Assembly: GCA_030042855.1 (NCBI GenBank)
Contig: JASHYU010000212.1
Span: 1-8,775 of the forward strand
Length of the DNA: 8,775 bases
Direction of reading: 5' to 3'
Source: Thermoplasmata archaeon
Lineage (GTDB): Archaea; Thermoplasmatota; Thermoplasmata; UBA184
The position numbers were made by a program, and so were the translations under genes. Shown piece by piece: positions 1-6,222 of this stretch (position 1 is its first letter; each line of letters opens with the position of its first letter). The notes under the pieces were generated by a model. It ran no database searches. It was given only the letters and a program-made list of their open reading frames with translations, and was not told the origin of the DNA.

Positions 1-1368
1 CCACTCGCGACCCGTCAGGATCGGGAAGATCGCGTAGAGGAGCGCGTAGCCGCCCGACGCGATCGCGAGGACGGTCATCGCGTGGAAGTGGCCGAGGACG
101 AAGAGGCTGTTGTGGACGTCGACGTCCCAGGGCACGGTCGCGAGCGCGGGACCCGAGAGGCCGCCCAGGATCGCGCCCCCGAAGCTGAGGAGCGCGAAGA
201 GCGCGACCGCGTTCCACTCCCACTCACGGCGCGGGACCCCCTTCACGGTCATCCAGACCGAGAAGAACGTGATCGCCGACGGGATCACGATCGCGAACGA
301 CAGGGCCATCGTGAGCCACGCCGACCACGCCGGGATCGGCGTGAGGTAGAGGTGGTGAAGCCCGAGGAGGGGCGTGAGGAGGACGAACAGGACCGCCGAG
401 GCCACCGCGAAGCGGTAGCTGTAGATCGGCCGGCGCGCGAGGATCGGGATGAGCAGGTAGAGCGCGATGAGCGGGATCAGAAAGAGCACGTAGACGAGCG
501 CGTGCCCGAAGATCCAGAAGATCACCTGGTTCGCGAGCGGATCGATCGCCCAGCCGGCATACGCCGTCCCGATATCCCAGCCGGTCGAGACGATGAGCGG
601 CCCGTACGTCATCGGGAGCAGGACCAGCGTGCCGACGACGAACCAGAGGAAGACCGGGTACCGCCGACCCAGGGCGAGGGCCCGGTTCTTCCGGTACCAG
701 TCGCGGAGGTGGACGACCATCCAGCCGGTCCAGAGGAGGATCGCCAGGCAGAGCGCGAGCCAGCCGAGGAACCAGAGGGGGCTCACCACGTAGCTGCTCT
801 GACCGTTGATCCCGAGCGGCGACGGGAAGTACCAACCGGTCGCCGGGAAGTAGTTGTCGTTGAACGGAACGAGGTAGATGGGTCCCTCGAGGAGGATCAT
901 CGAGCCGTTGAGGAGGATCACGACCGAGTAGAGGCTCCACTTGTGCCGGGGCACGATCCCGAGCGCGTTGATCACGAGGAAGCCGAGCGCGGCGAGCTCG
1001 AGCTGCTGGGCGAAGCCGAACAGCTCCCGGAGGCCGTGGAGCGTGACCGACGAGTAGATCTCGACGTTCGAGAGGTGGACGGTCGCGCCGGTCGCGTACG
1101 CGACGACCTGCGTCTGGAACCCGAACGCGTCGAACCCGCCGACCGCGCCCCAGAACAGGCCGGCGATGATCATGAGCATCGTGATGCGGGTCATCCAGTC
1201 GCGCTGCAGGAGGAAGATCCGGTCGAACAGCCGGAGCTTCGCGAGCCGCCGACGGATCGCGTCCTCCGTCGCGTCCAGCCACTGGACGAGCGCCGGCGGT
1301 CGCTCGAAGACCGGGACGCTCTGTTCCTCGGCCCCGCTCAGCGAGGGCCGGAGGTCGGTGCCCGGCAT
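1..1368 (-). CDS. Heme-copper oxygen reductase subunit I, divergent (3' end missing)
   Basis: This is the catalytic membrane subunit of a terminal oxidase, which reduces O2 to water at a heme/CuB centre and pumps protons. 456 codons are visible before the left edge, read on the minus strand from the ATG at 1368-1366. All six metal-binding histidines can be seen: H111 in TLHGLREL (low-spin heme), H289 in FGHALVY with Y293 four residues later (CuB ligand and helix VI tyrosine), H338-H339 in GLHHLY (CuB), and H427/H429 in LGHFHAM (high-spin and low-spin heme). There are at least ten hydrophobic helices. The helix VI motif is GHALVY, not GHPEVY, so the A-type glutamate is absent, as in B-type enzymes, and the usual proline is also replaced. 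The motif VHNSLFVLGHFHAM also resembles B-type enzymes. The N-terminal ~50 residues are a charged cytoplasmic leader. No subunit II is in view; it may lie past the left edge. The family assignment is firm; the exact type is inferred. Confidence 0.93.
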   Translation of the reverse strand, partial: MPGTDLRPSLSGAEEQSVPVFERPPALVQWLDATEDAIRRRLAKLRLFDRIFLLQRDWMTRITMLMIIAGLFWGAVGGFDAFGFQTQVVAYATGATVHLSNVEIYSSVTLHGLRELFGFAQQLELAALGFLVINALGIVPRHKWSLYSVVILLNGSMILLEGPIYLVPFNDNYFPATGWYFPSPLGINGQSSYVVSPLWFLGWLALCLAILLWTGWMVVHLRDWYRKNRALALGRRYPVFLWFVVGTLVLLPMTYGPLIVSTGWDIGTAYAGWAIDPLANQVIFWIFGHALVYVLFLIPLIALYLLIPILARRPIYSYRFAVASAVLFVLLTPLLGLHHLYLTPIPAWSAWLTMALSFAIVIPSAITFFSVWMTVKGVPRREWEWNAVALFALLSFGGAILGGLSGPALATVPWDVDVHNSLFVLGHFHAMTVLAIASGGYALLYAIFPILTGREW

Positions 1369-1406
1369 CGACGGGTCTCCGTCAGTCGGGGACCGACCGG
1401 CCTCTC

Positions 1407-1414
1407 GATTTATC
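1407..1414 (-). promoter_or_regulatory. TATA-like box of the oxidase gene
   Basis: GATAAATC on the minus strand is an AT-rich island in GC-rich DNA, centred about 42 bases upstream of the ATG at 1368. An archaeal start site some 26 bases downstream of it would leave a short leader of about 15 bases. On the plus strand it is about 100 bases from the next gene, so it probably serves the oxidase only. Confidence 0.5.
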
Positions 1415-1510
1415 TCGGCCCGGTCCGAACTGCGCGGCCCGGGGCACGGGGGAGTCCGGGGCCGCCGAGCCTCAACCCTGAAGTGCCGAGCCCCCCTCGG
1501 GCACGCGGCG

Positions 1511-2476
1511 ATGCGGATCCTCTCTCTCGACGAACTGCCGGCGGCGACCGAGGCCTCGAGGGCCCTGCTCCAGATGGCGGCGTTCGGGAGCTTCTACACG
1601 CCGTCCGACCTCGACGCGTGGCGGCGGCGGACCCGCCGCCTCGTGGAGTACGGCGGGGTCTTCGCGGTCGAGCGGGAGCGGGTCCTTGGGGAGGTCTACG
1701 TCCTGAGGATCCCGTACGCCTTCCCGGACGGTTCGGAGTCGATCGCGGGGCTGGCCACCGTCACGACCCTGCCCGACCGCCGACGGAGCGGGATCGCCGC
1801 CGCCCTGCTCCGCGACGTCCACCGGCGGGAGCGCGCGGCGGGGATCCGGTACGTCACGCTCTGGACGAACCCGTCCTGGGGCGCCCACGCGCTCTACGAC
1901 AAGCTGGGGTACCGCGACATCTACTCTTCCCGGTGGGCGGTTCGGATCGGAGGATCGCGCCCCGTGCGCGGGCGACCGGATCCGCGGATCCGTCCGGGGC
2001 GCGCGTCCGACCTCAGCGAGATCGAACGCCTCCACGATCGGGCGCTCCAGGGACGGCTCGGGTTCGTCCAGCGCCCCCCGGGCACGCTCCTCTCGAAGCA
2101 CGGCACGGGACGTCTCGACCCCGCGCGACAGCTGCTCGTGTACCGGGACGGCGGTCGGATCGCAGGCTACGCCCAGTACGACCGGACTCCGCAGCGAACC
2201 ATCTGCGGCGAGCTCATCGCCCGGGACGGCGCGGTCCGCCGGGCCCTCGTCAATCGCCTCGTCCGAATGTCGACCGGCATGCCGTGCGCCTTCCAGCACT
2301 CGGTCGTACCGGGCGCGCCCGAAATCTTCGAGTCGGGAAGCTACGCCCGGTCCCCCCGGTCGTGGTGGGCGCTCATGGCCGCCTCGCTGGAGCGCGAGTG
2401 GACGACGGAGGAGGCGGTCGCCGCGTTCGCGACCGACGACCCGCGGTTCGTCTGCTTTTCCGGGGACCGGTTCTAG
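1511..2476 (+). CDS. Two-domain GNAT-family N-acetyltransferase
   Basis: This is a predicted cytoplasmic acetyltransferase that moves an acetyl group from acetyl-CoA to an amine; the substrate is unknown. It has 321 residues. The N-terminal half shows a full GNAT signature: strand IAGLATVTTLPD (78-89), acetyl-CoA phosphate loop RRRSGIAAALL (90-100), helix, strand GIRYVTLWTN (111-120), then ALYDKLGYRDIY (127-138). The second half (about 160-321) starts with IRPGRASDLSEIERLHDRA, which looks like the beginning of another GNAT domain (compare the common 'R.at.~D...i..l' opening), but it has no clear acetyl-CoA loop and may be a degenerate repeat. Two-domain GNATs of the Eis type are a possible comparison. 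I chose the ATG at 1511 because homology-like sequence starts there; the frame is open further upstream but that part looks like the antisense of the oxidase leader. No convincing TATA box or ribosome binding site was found directly upstream. Confidence 0.85.
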   Translation: MRILSLDELPAATEASRALLQMAAFGSFYTPSDLDAWRRRTRRLVEYGGVFAVERERVLGEVYVLRIPYAFPDGSESIAGLATVTTLPDRRRSGIAAALLRDVHRRERAAGIRYVTLWTNPSWGAHALYDKLGYRDIYSSRWAVRIGGSRPVRGRPDPRIRPGRASDLSEIERLHDRALQGRLGFVQRPPGTLLSKHGTGRLDPARQLLVYRDGGRIAGYAQYDRTPQRTICGELIARDGAVRRALVNRLVRMSTGMPCAFQHSVVPGAPEIFESGSYARSPRSWWALMAASLEREWTTEEAVAAFATDDPRFVCFSGDRF

Positions 2477-2484
2477 GACCGGTC
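2465..2484 (+). repeat. Hairpin over the GNAT stop codon, possible terminator
   Basis: The arms GACCGGT (2465-2471) and ACCGGTC (2478-2484) are perfectly complementary around the loop TCTAGG, which contains the TAG stop. No T-run follows, so it is not a classic terminator; it may shape the 3' end or insulate the gene from the promoter just downstream. Confidence 0.35.
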
Positions 2485-2496
2485 GGACGAGAGTTG

Positions 2497-2508
2497 AAAT
2501 CCTATCTC
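2497..2508 (+). promoter_or_regulatory. Weak TATA-like region before the 78-residue protein
   Basis: The AT-richer stretch AAATCCTATCTC lies about 26-37 bases upstream of the GTG at 2534. That spacing fits leaderless transcription from the GTG and favours it over the ATG at 2555. The match to an archaeal TATA box is weak. Confidence 0.35.
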
Positions 2509-2533
2509 GGCATCGCGTCCCCGGTGGTGCCCT

Positions 2534-2770
2534 GTGCCAGAGCGGACCGAAGAGATGACTCGCGGATTGCTGGAAGGCGTGATCGAAGCCCTATCGGACA
2601 AGCACAGCCAGGTCGACGTGCGGCTGGACGGATTGACGCTCTCGATGGGCGACAGCCGGCTCGCGTTGCACCTCTCGGGGACCGTGACGGTCTCGGTGCA
2701 CATGCGGGAGCTGACCGACGGGGAGAAGGACGCGCTCGCCACGGCGCACATCGCCCACGTGCAAACCTAG
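2534..2770 (+). CDS. Small protein of unknown function, 78 residues
   Basis: I do not recognise this protein. It has 78 residues and starts with GTG; the upstream AT-rich element at a leaderless distance supports that start, while an ATG at 2555 would give 71 residues. The N-terminal third is probably an amphipathic helix (MTRGLLEGVIEALSDKH), followed by alternating residues typical of short beta strands (VDVRLDGLTL, SRLALHLSGTVTVSVHM), then a short acidic helix (ELTDGEKDALATAH). It has no signal peptide, membrane segment or cysteine, so it is probably a small cytoplasmic alpha/beta protein. Its stop TAG lies in the CTAG that also holds the stop of the convergent minus-strand gene. Third-position GC is high, as in the neighbours, which supports it as a real native gene. 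Confidence 0.65.
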   Translation: MPERTEEMTRGLLEGVIEALSDKHSQVDVRLDGLTLSMGDSRLALHLSGTVTVSVHMRELTDGEKDALATAHIAHVQT

Positions 2771-3126
2771 GGTAGGTCTCGCCACTTCCCCCACGCCGCC
2801 CGGCTCACGTGGACGTGCCCGGTGAGCGCGCTCACGGTCCGACCCATCCGCACGAGCTCGCGACCCCCGTCGCGGATGTTCACCCGCCAGCCCGATCGGG
2901 CGAGCGCGGAGGGCAGCCCGCGAAACTCCCAGAGTTCCACGAGTCGCGCGCTGAGGCCGGACCGGCGCCGCCCCAGTTCCGGGCCCAGTCGCCCGAGCTC
3001 CAACGTGAGTTCGCGGGCCTCGCCATCGAGCGCGGCGAACGGAGCTCCGTCGATCCGCGCCTCGAGCGAGCCACCCACCACGCACGAGAGCAGCGCGACG
3101 AGGTCCTTGCCGGTGTCAGCCGTCAT
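2767..3126 (-). CDS. Small protein of unknown function, 119 residues
   Basis: I do not recognise this protein. It has 119 residues from the ATG at 3126-3124; the frame is open 20 codons further to another ATG at 3186, but those residues look like upstream DNA. The body is a likely helix-and-strand domain: GKDLVALLSCVVGGSLEARIDG (6-27), a Leu/Arg/Glu-rich helix (36-65), LVELWEFRGLPSALARSGWRVNIRDGGREL (62-91) and the end RTVSALTGHVHVSRAAWGKW (96-115). The SGWRVNIRDGGREL stretch reads as a beta hairpin. It has no transmembrane segment or signal peptide. The gene converges on the 78-residue gene, and both proteins have a similar beginning of a strand pair (VDVRLDGLTL versus LEARIDGAPF), so a remote relationship is possible but not shown. 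A palindrome sits where its promoter should be. Confidence 0.65.
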   Translation of the reverse strand: MTADTGKDLVALLSCVVGGSLEARIDGAPFAALDGEARELTLELGRLGPELGRRRSGLSARLVELWEFRGLPSALARSGWRVNIRDGGRELVRMGRTVSALTGHVHVSRAAWGKWRDLP

Positions 3127-3150
3127 GATCCGGGGCAGACCACCCAGACC

Positions 3151-3161
3151 CAAGTCACTTG
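3151..3161. promoter_or_regulatory. Palindrome CAAGTCACTTG, candidate operator
   Basis: The arms CAAGT and ACTTG flank one central base. The site is 25-35 bases upstream of the ATG of the minus-strand 119-residue gene, where a TATA box is expected for a leaderless archaeal gene. The half GTCACTTG occurs again at 3261-3268 in the same divergent intergenic region, and a shorter GGTCAC occurs at 3291-3296. Confidence 0.35.
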
Positions 3162-3302
3162 TCCATCCCGTGGAGCACCGACGCAAGCCTCCGGCTCCGA
3201 GCGCGCCGGTTCCGGGGGCGACGGTGGCGCGGGACGAGGTTGACCGCGTTCGGAGTCCGGGTCACTTGAAAGCGTAGGGGAATCGAAGTAGGTCACCAGC
3301 GC

Positions 3303-3308
3303 AAAATA
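3303..3308 (+). promoter_or_regulatory. TATA box of the M29-like gene
   Basis: AAAATA, preceded by GCGC as a possible BRE, lies 22-27 bases upstream of the ATG at 3330. Transcription would start at or next to the ATG, giving a leaderless mRNA. Confidence 0.6.
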
Positions 3309-3312
3309 GGAC

Positions 3313-3329
3313 GGGTCCTTCCGGGACCC
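3313..3329 (+). repeat. Inverted repeat between TATA box and start codon
   Basis: The arms GGGTCC (3313-3318) and GGACCC (3324-3329) flank the loop TTCCG. The repeat fills the space between the TATA box and the ATG, so a protein bound here would block initiation. It could also be a chance GC-rich repeat. Confidence 0.35.
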
Positions 3330-4427
3330 ATGACCGACCCGATCGACTCCGACTCCACGCGCTCGCGACTGGCGAAGTCCGTCCTGACCCGCAATCTGAA
3401 GGTCCGCCCCGGCGAGCGGGTCATCATCGAGGCCTGGACCCACACGCTGCCGTGGGCGGTGGCGTTCGCGCGCGAGGCCCGGCGATTGAAGGCGCTGCCG
3501 CTCATCCCGTACGAGGACGAGGGCGCCTACTGGGACTCGGTCGACGGCGGCGAGTTCGGGGTGCTCGGCAACGCCTCCGCCCACGAGTGGGCGGCGCTCG
3601 CGCAAACGAACGTCTACATCCATATGTGGGGTCCGGGCGACCGCGTTCGACTCAACCAGCTGCCCGAGAAGCGGTCGAGCCAGCTCTTCGCGTTCAATGA
3701 AAAGTGGTATGCTACGGCTCGCAAAGCCGGGCTCCGGGGGGCCCGCATGGAGATCGGGCGTCCCTATCCGGCGCTCGCCGAGGCGTACGGCGCGGACCTC
3801 GACGCCTGGTCCGACCAGCTGGTCCGCGCGACGATGGTCCCTCCCGAGACGCTCGAGCGGGCGGCGACGCCGATCGCCCGGGCGCTCGAGCGCGGTCGCC
3901 GTCTGCGGATCCGCGCGGCGAACGGCACCGACCTCACGCTCGGGCTCGCGCGCCGACGACCGGTTGTGTCGGTCGGTCGACCCCGCGTCGGTGACGCCCG
4001 CCGGCCGTTCGACCTGTTGACCGGACTACCGGCGGGGGCGGTGCGCGTGGCGCTCGATGAGCGCGTCGCGGACGGCACGATCGCCGCGAACCGGACGTGC
4101 TATTACGATGACGGCACGGTGAAGGGCGCCGTCTTCCATTTCGAGGGGGGCAAGCTCACCGGGACGGAGTTCGACTCGGGCGAGGAGCGGTTCCGCGGGG
4201 CCTTCAAGTCCGCGAGCAAGGGACGCGACCAGCCCGGATTCCTCGTGATCGGTCTGAACCCCGAACTCCACGACACCCCGCAGGTCGAGGACCTCGAGCG
4301 GGGCGGAGTCATGGTGTCCGTCGGCGGGAACGCGGGGTGGGGGGGCAAGAACCGCTCGTCGTTCTTCGGGTGGGCCATCAACGCGGGCGCGTCGGTCGAG
4401 GTGGACGGGCGTCCCCTCCGACTCTAA
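3330..4427 (+). CDS. Peptidase M29 (aminopeptidase T)-like protein lacking the metal ligands
   Basis: The fold is that of the M29 family of leucyl/thermophilic aminopeptidases, with 365 residues, close to the family's usual 370-410. Family landmarks are N-terminal VLTRNLKVRPGERVIIEAW (18-36), NGTDLTLGL (198-206), the LPAGAV segment (233-238), DGTIAANRTCYYDDG (248-262), VIGLNP (306-311) and the glycine-rich GGNAGWGGKNRSSFFGW (332-348). In active M29 enzymes the metal site uses Glu of a 'LPTGEV' motif, a Glu before 'GIGTNP', a His in 'HIALG' and the His and Asp of a 'HWD/HVD' motif. Here these positions read Ala237, Leu/Val (FLVIGLNP), Met/Val (GVMVSVG) and FFGWA. All look substituted, so normal two-metal aminopeptidase activity is unlikely. 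It may be a binding protein or use other chemistry. The fold is probable; the loss of ligands is my motif alignment by eye. It has its own leaderless promoter. Confidence 0.8.
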   Translation: MTDPIDSDSTRSRLAKSVLTRNLKVRPGERVIIEAWTHTLPWAVAFAREARRLKALPLIPYEDEGAYWDSVDGGEFGVLGNASAHEWAALAQTNVYIHMWGPGDRVRLNQLPEKRSSQLFAFNEKWYATARKAGLRGARMEIGRPYPALAEAYGADLDAWSDQLVRATMVPPETLERAATPIARALERGRRLRIRAANGTDLTLGLARRRPVVSVGRPRVGDARRPFDLLTGLPAGAVRVALDERVADGTIAANRTCYYDDGTVKGAVFHFEGGKLTGTEFDSGEERFRGAFKSASKGRDQPGFLVIGLNPELHDTPQVEDLERGGVMVSVGGNAGWGGKNRSSFFGWAINAGASVEVDGRPLRL

Positions 4428-4436
4428 AGGGAGCGA

Positions 4437-4453
4437 CCCCGGCACGACCGGGG
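4437..4453 (+). terminator. GC-rich hairpin after the M29-like gene
   Basis: CCCCGG (4437-4442) pairs with CCGGGG (4448-4453) across CACGA, ten bases after the stop codon. The stem is strong but no T-run follows; archaeal terminators usually need one, so the assignment is weak. Confidence 0.3.
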
Positions 4454-4551
4454 CCCGGCGGGGGGCCGAAGCGGGCGTGCCGCCGCGGTCGGCCTCGGCC
4501 CTGCTCGGGTGGACCGTCGCCGGGCCCGAAGCCCGAACGCTCGGAGGAACG

Positions 4552-4558
4552 TATTAAT
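4552..4558 (+). promoter_or_regulatory. TATA box of the cNMP-binding gene
   Basis: TATTAAT is centred 27 bases before the GTG at 4582 and stands out clearly in very GC-rich surroundings. It supports leaderless transcription and the choice of GTG as start. Confidence 0.65.
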
Positions 4559-4581
4559 CCCGGAAGAAAATTCCACGCTCC

Positions 4582-5022
4582 GTGCCCAAGTCGGAGAAAT
4601 TCCCGGTCCAGGAACTCGTCCGGCGCCTGAAGAAGGTCTCGATCCTGGGCGCGCTCACCGATAGCCAGCTCAGGACGCTCGCGAAGTGGACCGAGGTCGT
4701 GGCCTTCGACGAGGGCGAGACCGTGGTGAAGCACGGTGACCGGGGCGATGGGCTGTTCCTGATCCTCGAGGGTTCCGCCGAGGTCCGGCGTGGGAACCGT
4801 GGCCTCGCGCGCCTGGGGGCCGGCCAGTTCTTCGGGGAGATGTCGCTGTTCGACAATCACCCCCGCTCCGCCGACGTCGTGACGCTCGAGGCCTCGAGGA
4901 TGGCGGTCCTCCAGAAGTGGGAGTTCTGGGGCTACGCGGCGAGCCAGCCGGGGGTCGTCCTGAGCGTGCTCGAGGAGATGAGCCGACGTCTGCGCGCCGC
5001 GGACCAGGCCCTCGCGAACTGA
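4582..5022 (+). CDS. Stand-alone cyclic-nucleotide-binding domain protein
   Basis: This is a single cNMP-binding domain of 146 residues, the family of CRP and PKA regulatory subunits. A short N-terminal helix pair (FPVQELVRRLKKVSILGALTDSQLRTL, 7-33) leads into the beta barrel: VVAFDEGETVVKHGDRGDGLFLILEGSAEV (39-68), then the phosphate-binding cassette FGEMSLFDNHPRSADV (84-99) with the key Glu86 and Arg95, and a C-terminal helix (VLSVLEEMSRRLRAADQAL, 126-144). The cassette Glu and Arg are intact, so cAMP or cGMP binding is plausible. There is no DNA-binding, kinase or channel domain, so it must act through a partner. The start is GTG, set by the TATA box 27 bases upstream. A class III cyclase lies about 3.4 kb downstream on the same strand. 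The next gene is a regulator with its own promoter, so co-transcription is not implied. Confidence 0.93.
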   Translation: MPKSEKFPVQELVRRLKKVSILGALTDSQLRTLAKWTEVVAFDEGETVVKHGDRGDGLFLILEGSAEVRRGNRGLARLGAGQFFGEMSLFDNHPRSADVVTLEASRMAVLQKWEFWGYAASQPGVVLSVLEEMSRRLRAADQALAN

Positions 5023-5080
5023 TCGATCCGCCCCCCGGGGTCGCCGCGGGGCACGGTGCCGTCGCGTCGCTTCGGTAGAA

Positions 5081-5087
5081 TCTTAAG
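5081..5087 (+). promoter_or_regulatory. TATA-like box of the winged-helix regulator gene
   Basis: TCTTAAG, within GAATCTTAAGG, is about 36 bases upstream of the ATG at 5120. A start site about 26 bases downstream would give a leader of roughly ten bases. Confidence 0.5.
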
Positions 5088-5119
5088 GCGACGGCCCCGT
5101 CGGCGCGGGAGCTCGCCGC

Positions 5120-6079
5120 ATGGACGCCGTGGACTTCGGGATCTACCGCTACCTCTCCCCCGGTGGCGAAGCTCGATTCTGGGCGGGTCGACGGGTCCTC
5201 GATCCCCGGATCACGCCGCGCGAGATCGCCGAGCGGGTCGGGCTCAGCGAGAGCGCCGTGCGCGCCCGGCTCCGGCGCCTCACCGACTCGGGATTCCTGC
5301 GGGATCGGCTCGTGGTCCCGAACCCCGGACTCATCGGGGCGACGGTGTTCGTCGCGGACCTGCCGGTCCGCGCCCCCGCTGAGGTCGAGCCGGTCCTTCG
5401 GGACCTGAGGTTCATCGGCGGGGTGATGTTCACCCGCGACGTGCTCGACGAGGACCAGCGGAAGATCCAGGTCTACCTCGCCGCGGACGGTCCGCTCGCG
5501 GCCTCGCGGATCGCCGCGCTCGTGGGCCGCCTCACCCCTTCCGGGTCGGCGCTCGCGGCCCGGCCGTACTACACCCCGCCGTGCGACCTCGAGCTCTCCG
5601 CGCTGCTCCGGCGCGTCCTCCACTGCGTCCGCTCCCGGCCGGACGCGGGCCTGGCGGAGATCGCGGCGACCGCCCGGATCTCGCTCAAGACCGCGGCCCG
5701 ATGCTACCATCGGCTCCTCGACTCGCGCGCGTGCTGGTGGACGCACGGACCCGAGTCGGAGGAGTTCCCGCTCGCGCTCGTGCGGGCCGACCTGCGGAGG
5801 GCGGACGCGCGGGGCGAGGTACTCGCCGGGATTGGCGACGAGGCCCTCCCGTGGATGCCGGTCGCGGCCGACGGGCTCGGGCTCGCGCCGGATCGGCCGA
5901 CGGACCTCGTCGCGGGGCTGGTGCCGGCGGACGCACCGGTGGTGCTGGAACGGTTCCTGCGTCGGCTCGCGGCGTTCGACGGAGTGGCGGCCGTCCACCG
6001 GACGTTCGCCCTGGGCTCCGCTCCGTACCCCGCCTGGTTCCCCGAACCTTTGCCGCCGAGGCCCCGGGCCCGGGTGTGA
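5120..6079 (+). CDS. Transcription regulator with two winged-helix domains (Lrp/AsnC-like N-terminus)
   Basis: This is a predicted DNA-binding regulator of 319 residues. The first helix-turn-helix, DPRITPREIAERVGLSESAVRARLRRLTDSGFL (28-60), followed by the wing RDRLVVPNP (61-69), is typical of the Lrp/AsnC class. The middle part (about 75-150, GATVFVADLPVRAPAEVEPVLRDLRF and following) could be an alpha/beta effector domain of the RAM type but matches it loosely. A second helix-turn-helix, LLRRVLHCVRSRPDAGLAEIAATARISLKTAARCYHRLLDS (162-202), starts a second winged helix, and the last ~100 residues may be a second sensing domain. The tandem arrangement differs from ordinary single-domain Lrp proteins of about 150 residues; similar double winged-helix proteins are common in Thermoplasmatota and haloarchaea. 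The DNA target and effector cannot be told from sequence. The start is supported by the TATA box and the match at the N-terminus. Confidence 0.85.
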   Translation: MDAVDFGIYRYLSPGGEARFWAGRRVLDPRITPREIAERVGLSESAVRARLRRLTDSGFLRDRLVVPNPGLIGATVFVADLPVRAPAEVEPVLRDLRFIGGVMFTRDVLDEDQRKIQVYLAADGPLAASRIAALVGRLTPSGSALAARPYYTPPCDLELSALLRRVLHCVRSRPDAGLAEIAATARISLKTAARCYHRLLDSRACWWTHGPESEEFPLALVRADLRRADARGEVLAGIGDEALPWMPVAADGLGLAPDRPTDLVAGLVPADAPVVLERFLRRLAAFDGVAAVHRTFALGSAPYPAWFPEPLPPRPRARV

Positions 6080-6222
6080 ACCCGGACCGCGCCGGATGGT
6101 GCCAGAGGTTCGTCGGCGGGCGGGCGTACCGGGCCGCTCACCCGACGGATCGGGAACCCGACCCTCCGCTCGAACGCGCTCGGGAATCCGACGGTCGCCT
6201 CGGGGTCAGCCGGCCGCGCGGT

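Noticed and set aside
1472..2299. Minus-strand open frame of 275 codons opposite the acetyltransferase
   Set aside because: Low-complexity Arg/Pro/Glu-rich shadow; the plus frame carries the GNAT motif.
82..2775. Very long plus-strand open frame of 897 codons
   Set aside because: It runs antisense to the oxidase and then out of frame through the acetyltransferase and is full of Arg, Glu and Pro, as expected for a shadow in GC-rich DNA. The other two frames match real families.
4670..5998. Minus-strand open frame of 442 codons
   Set aside because: It lies antisense to the cNMP-binding and winged-helix genes, which have clear motifs; its product is a low-complexity Arg/Pro/Glu string with no family sequence.
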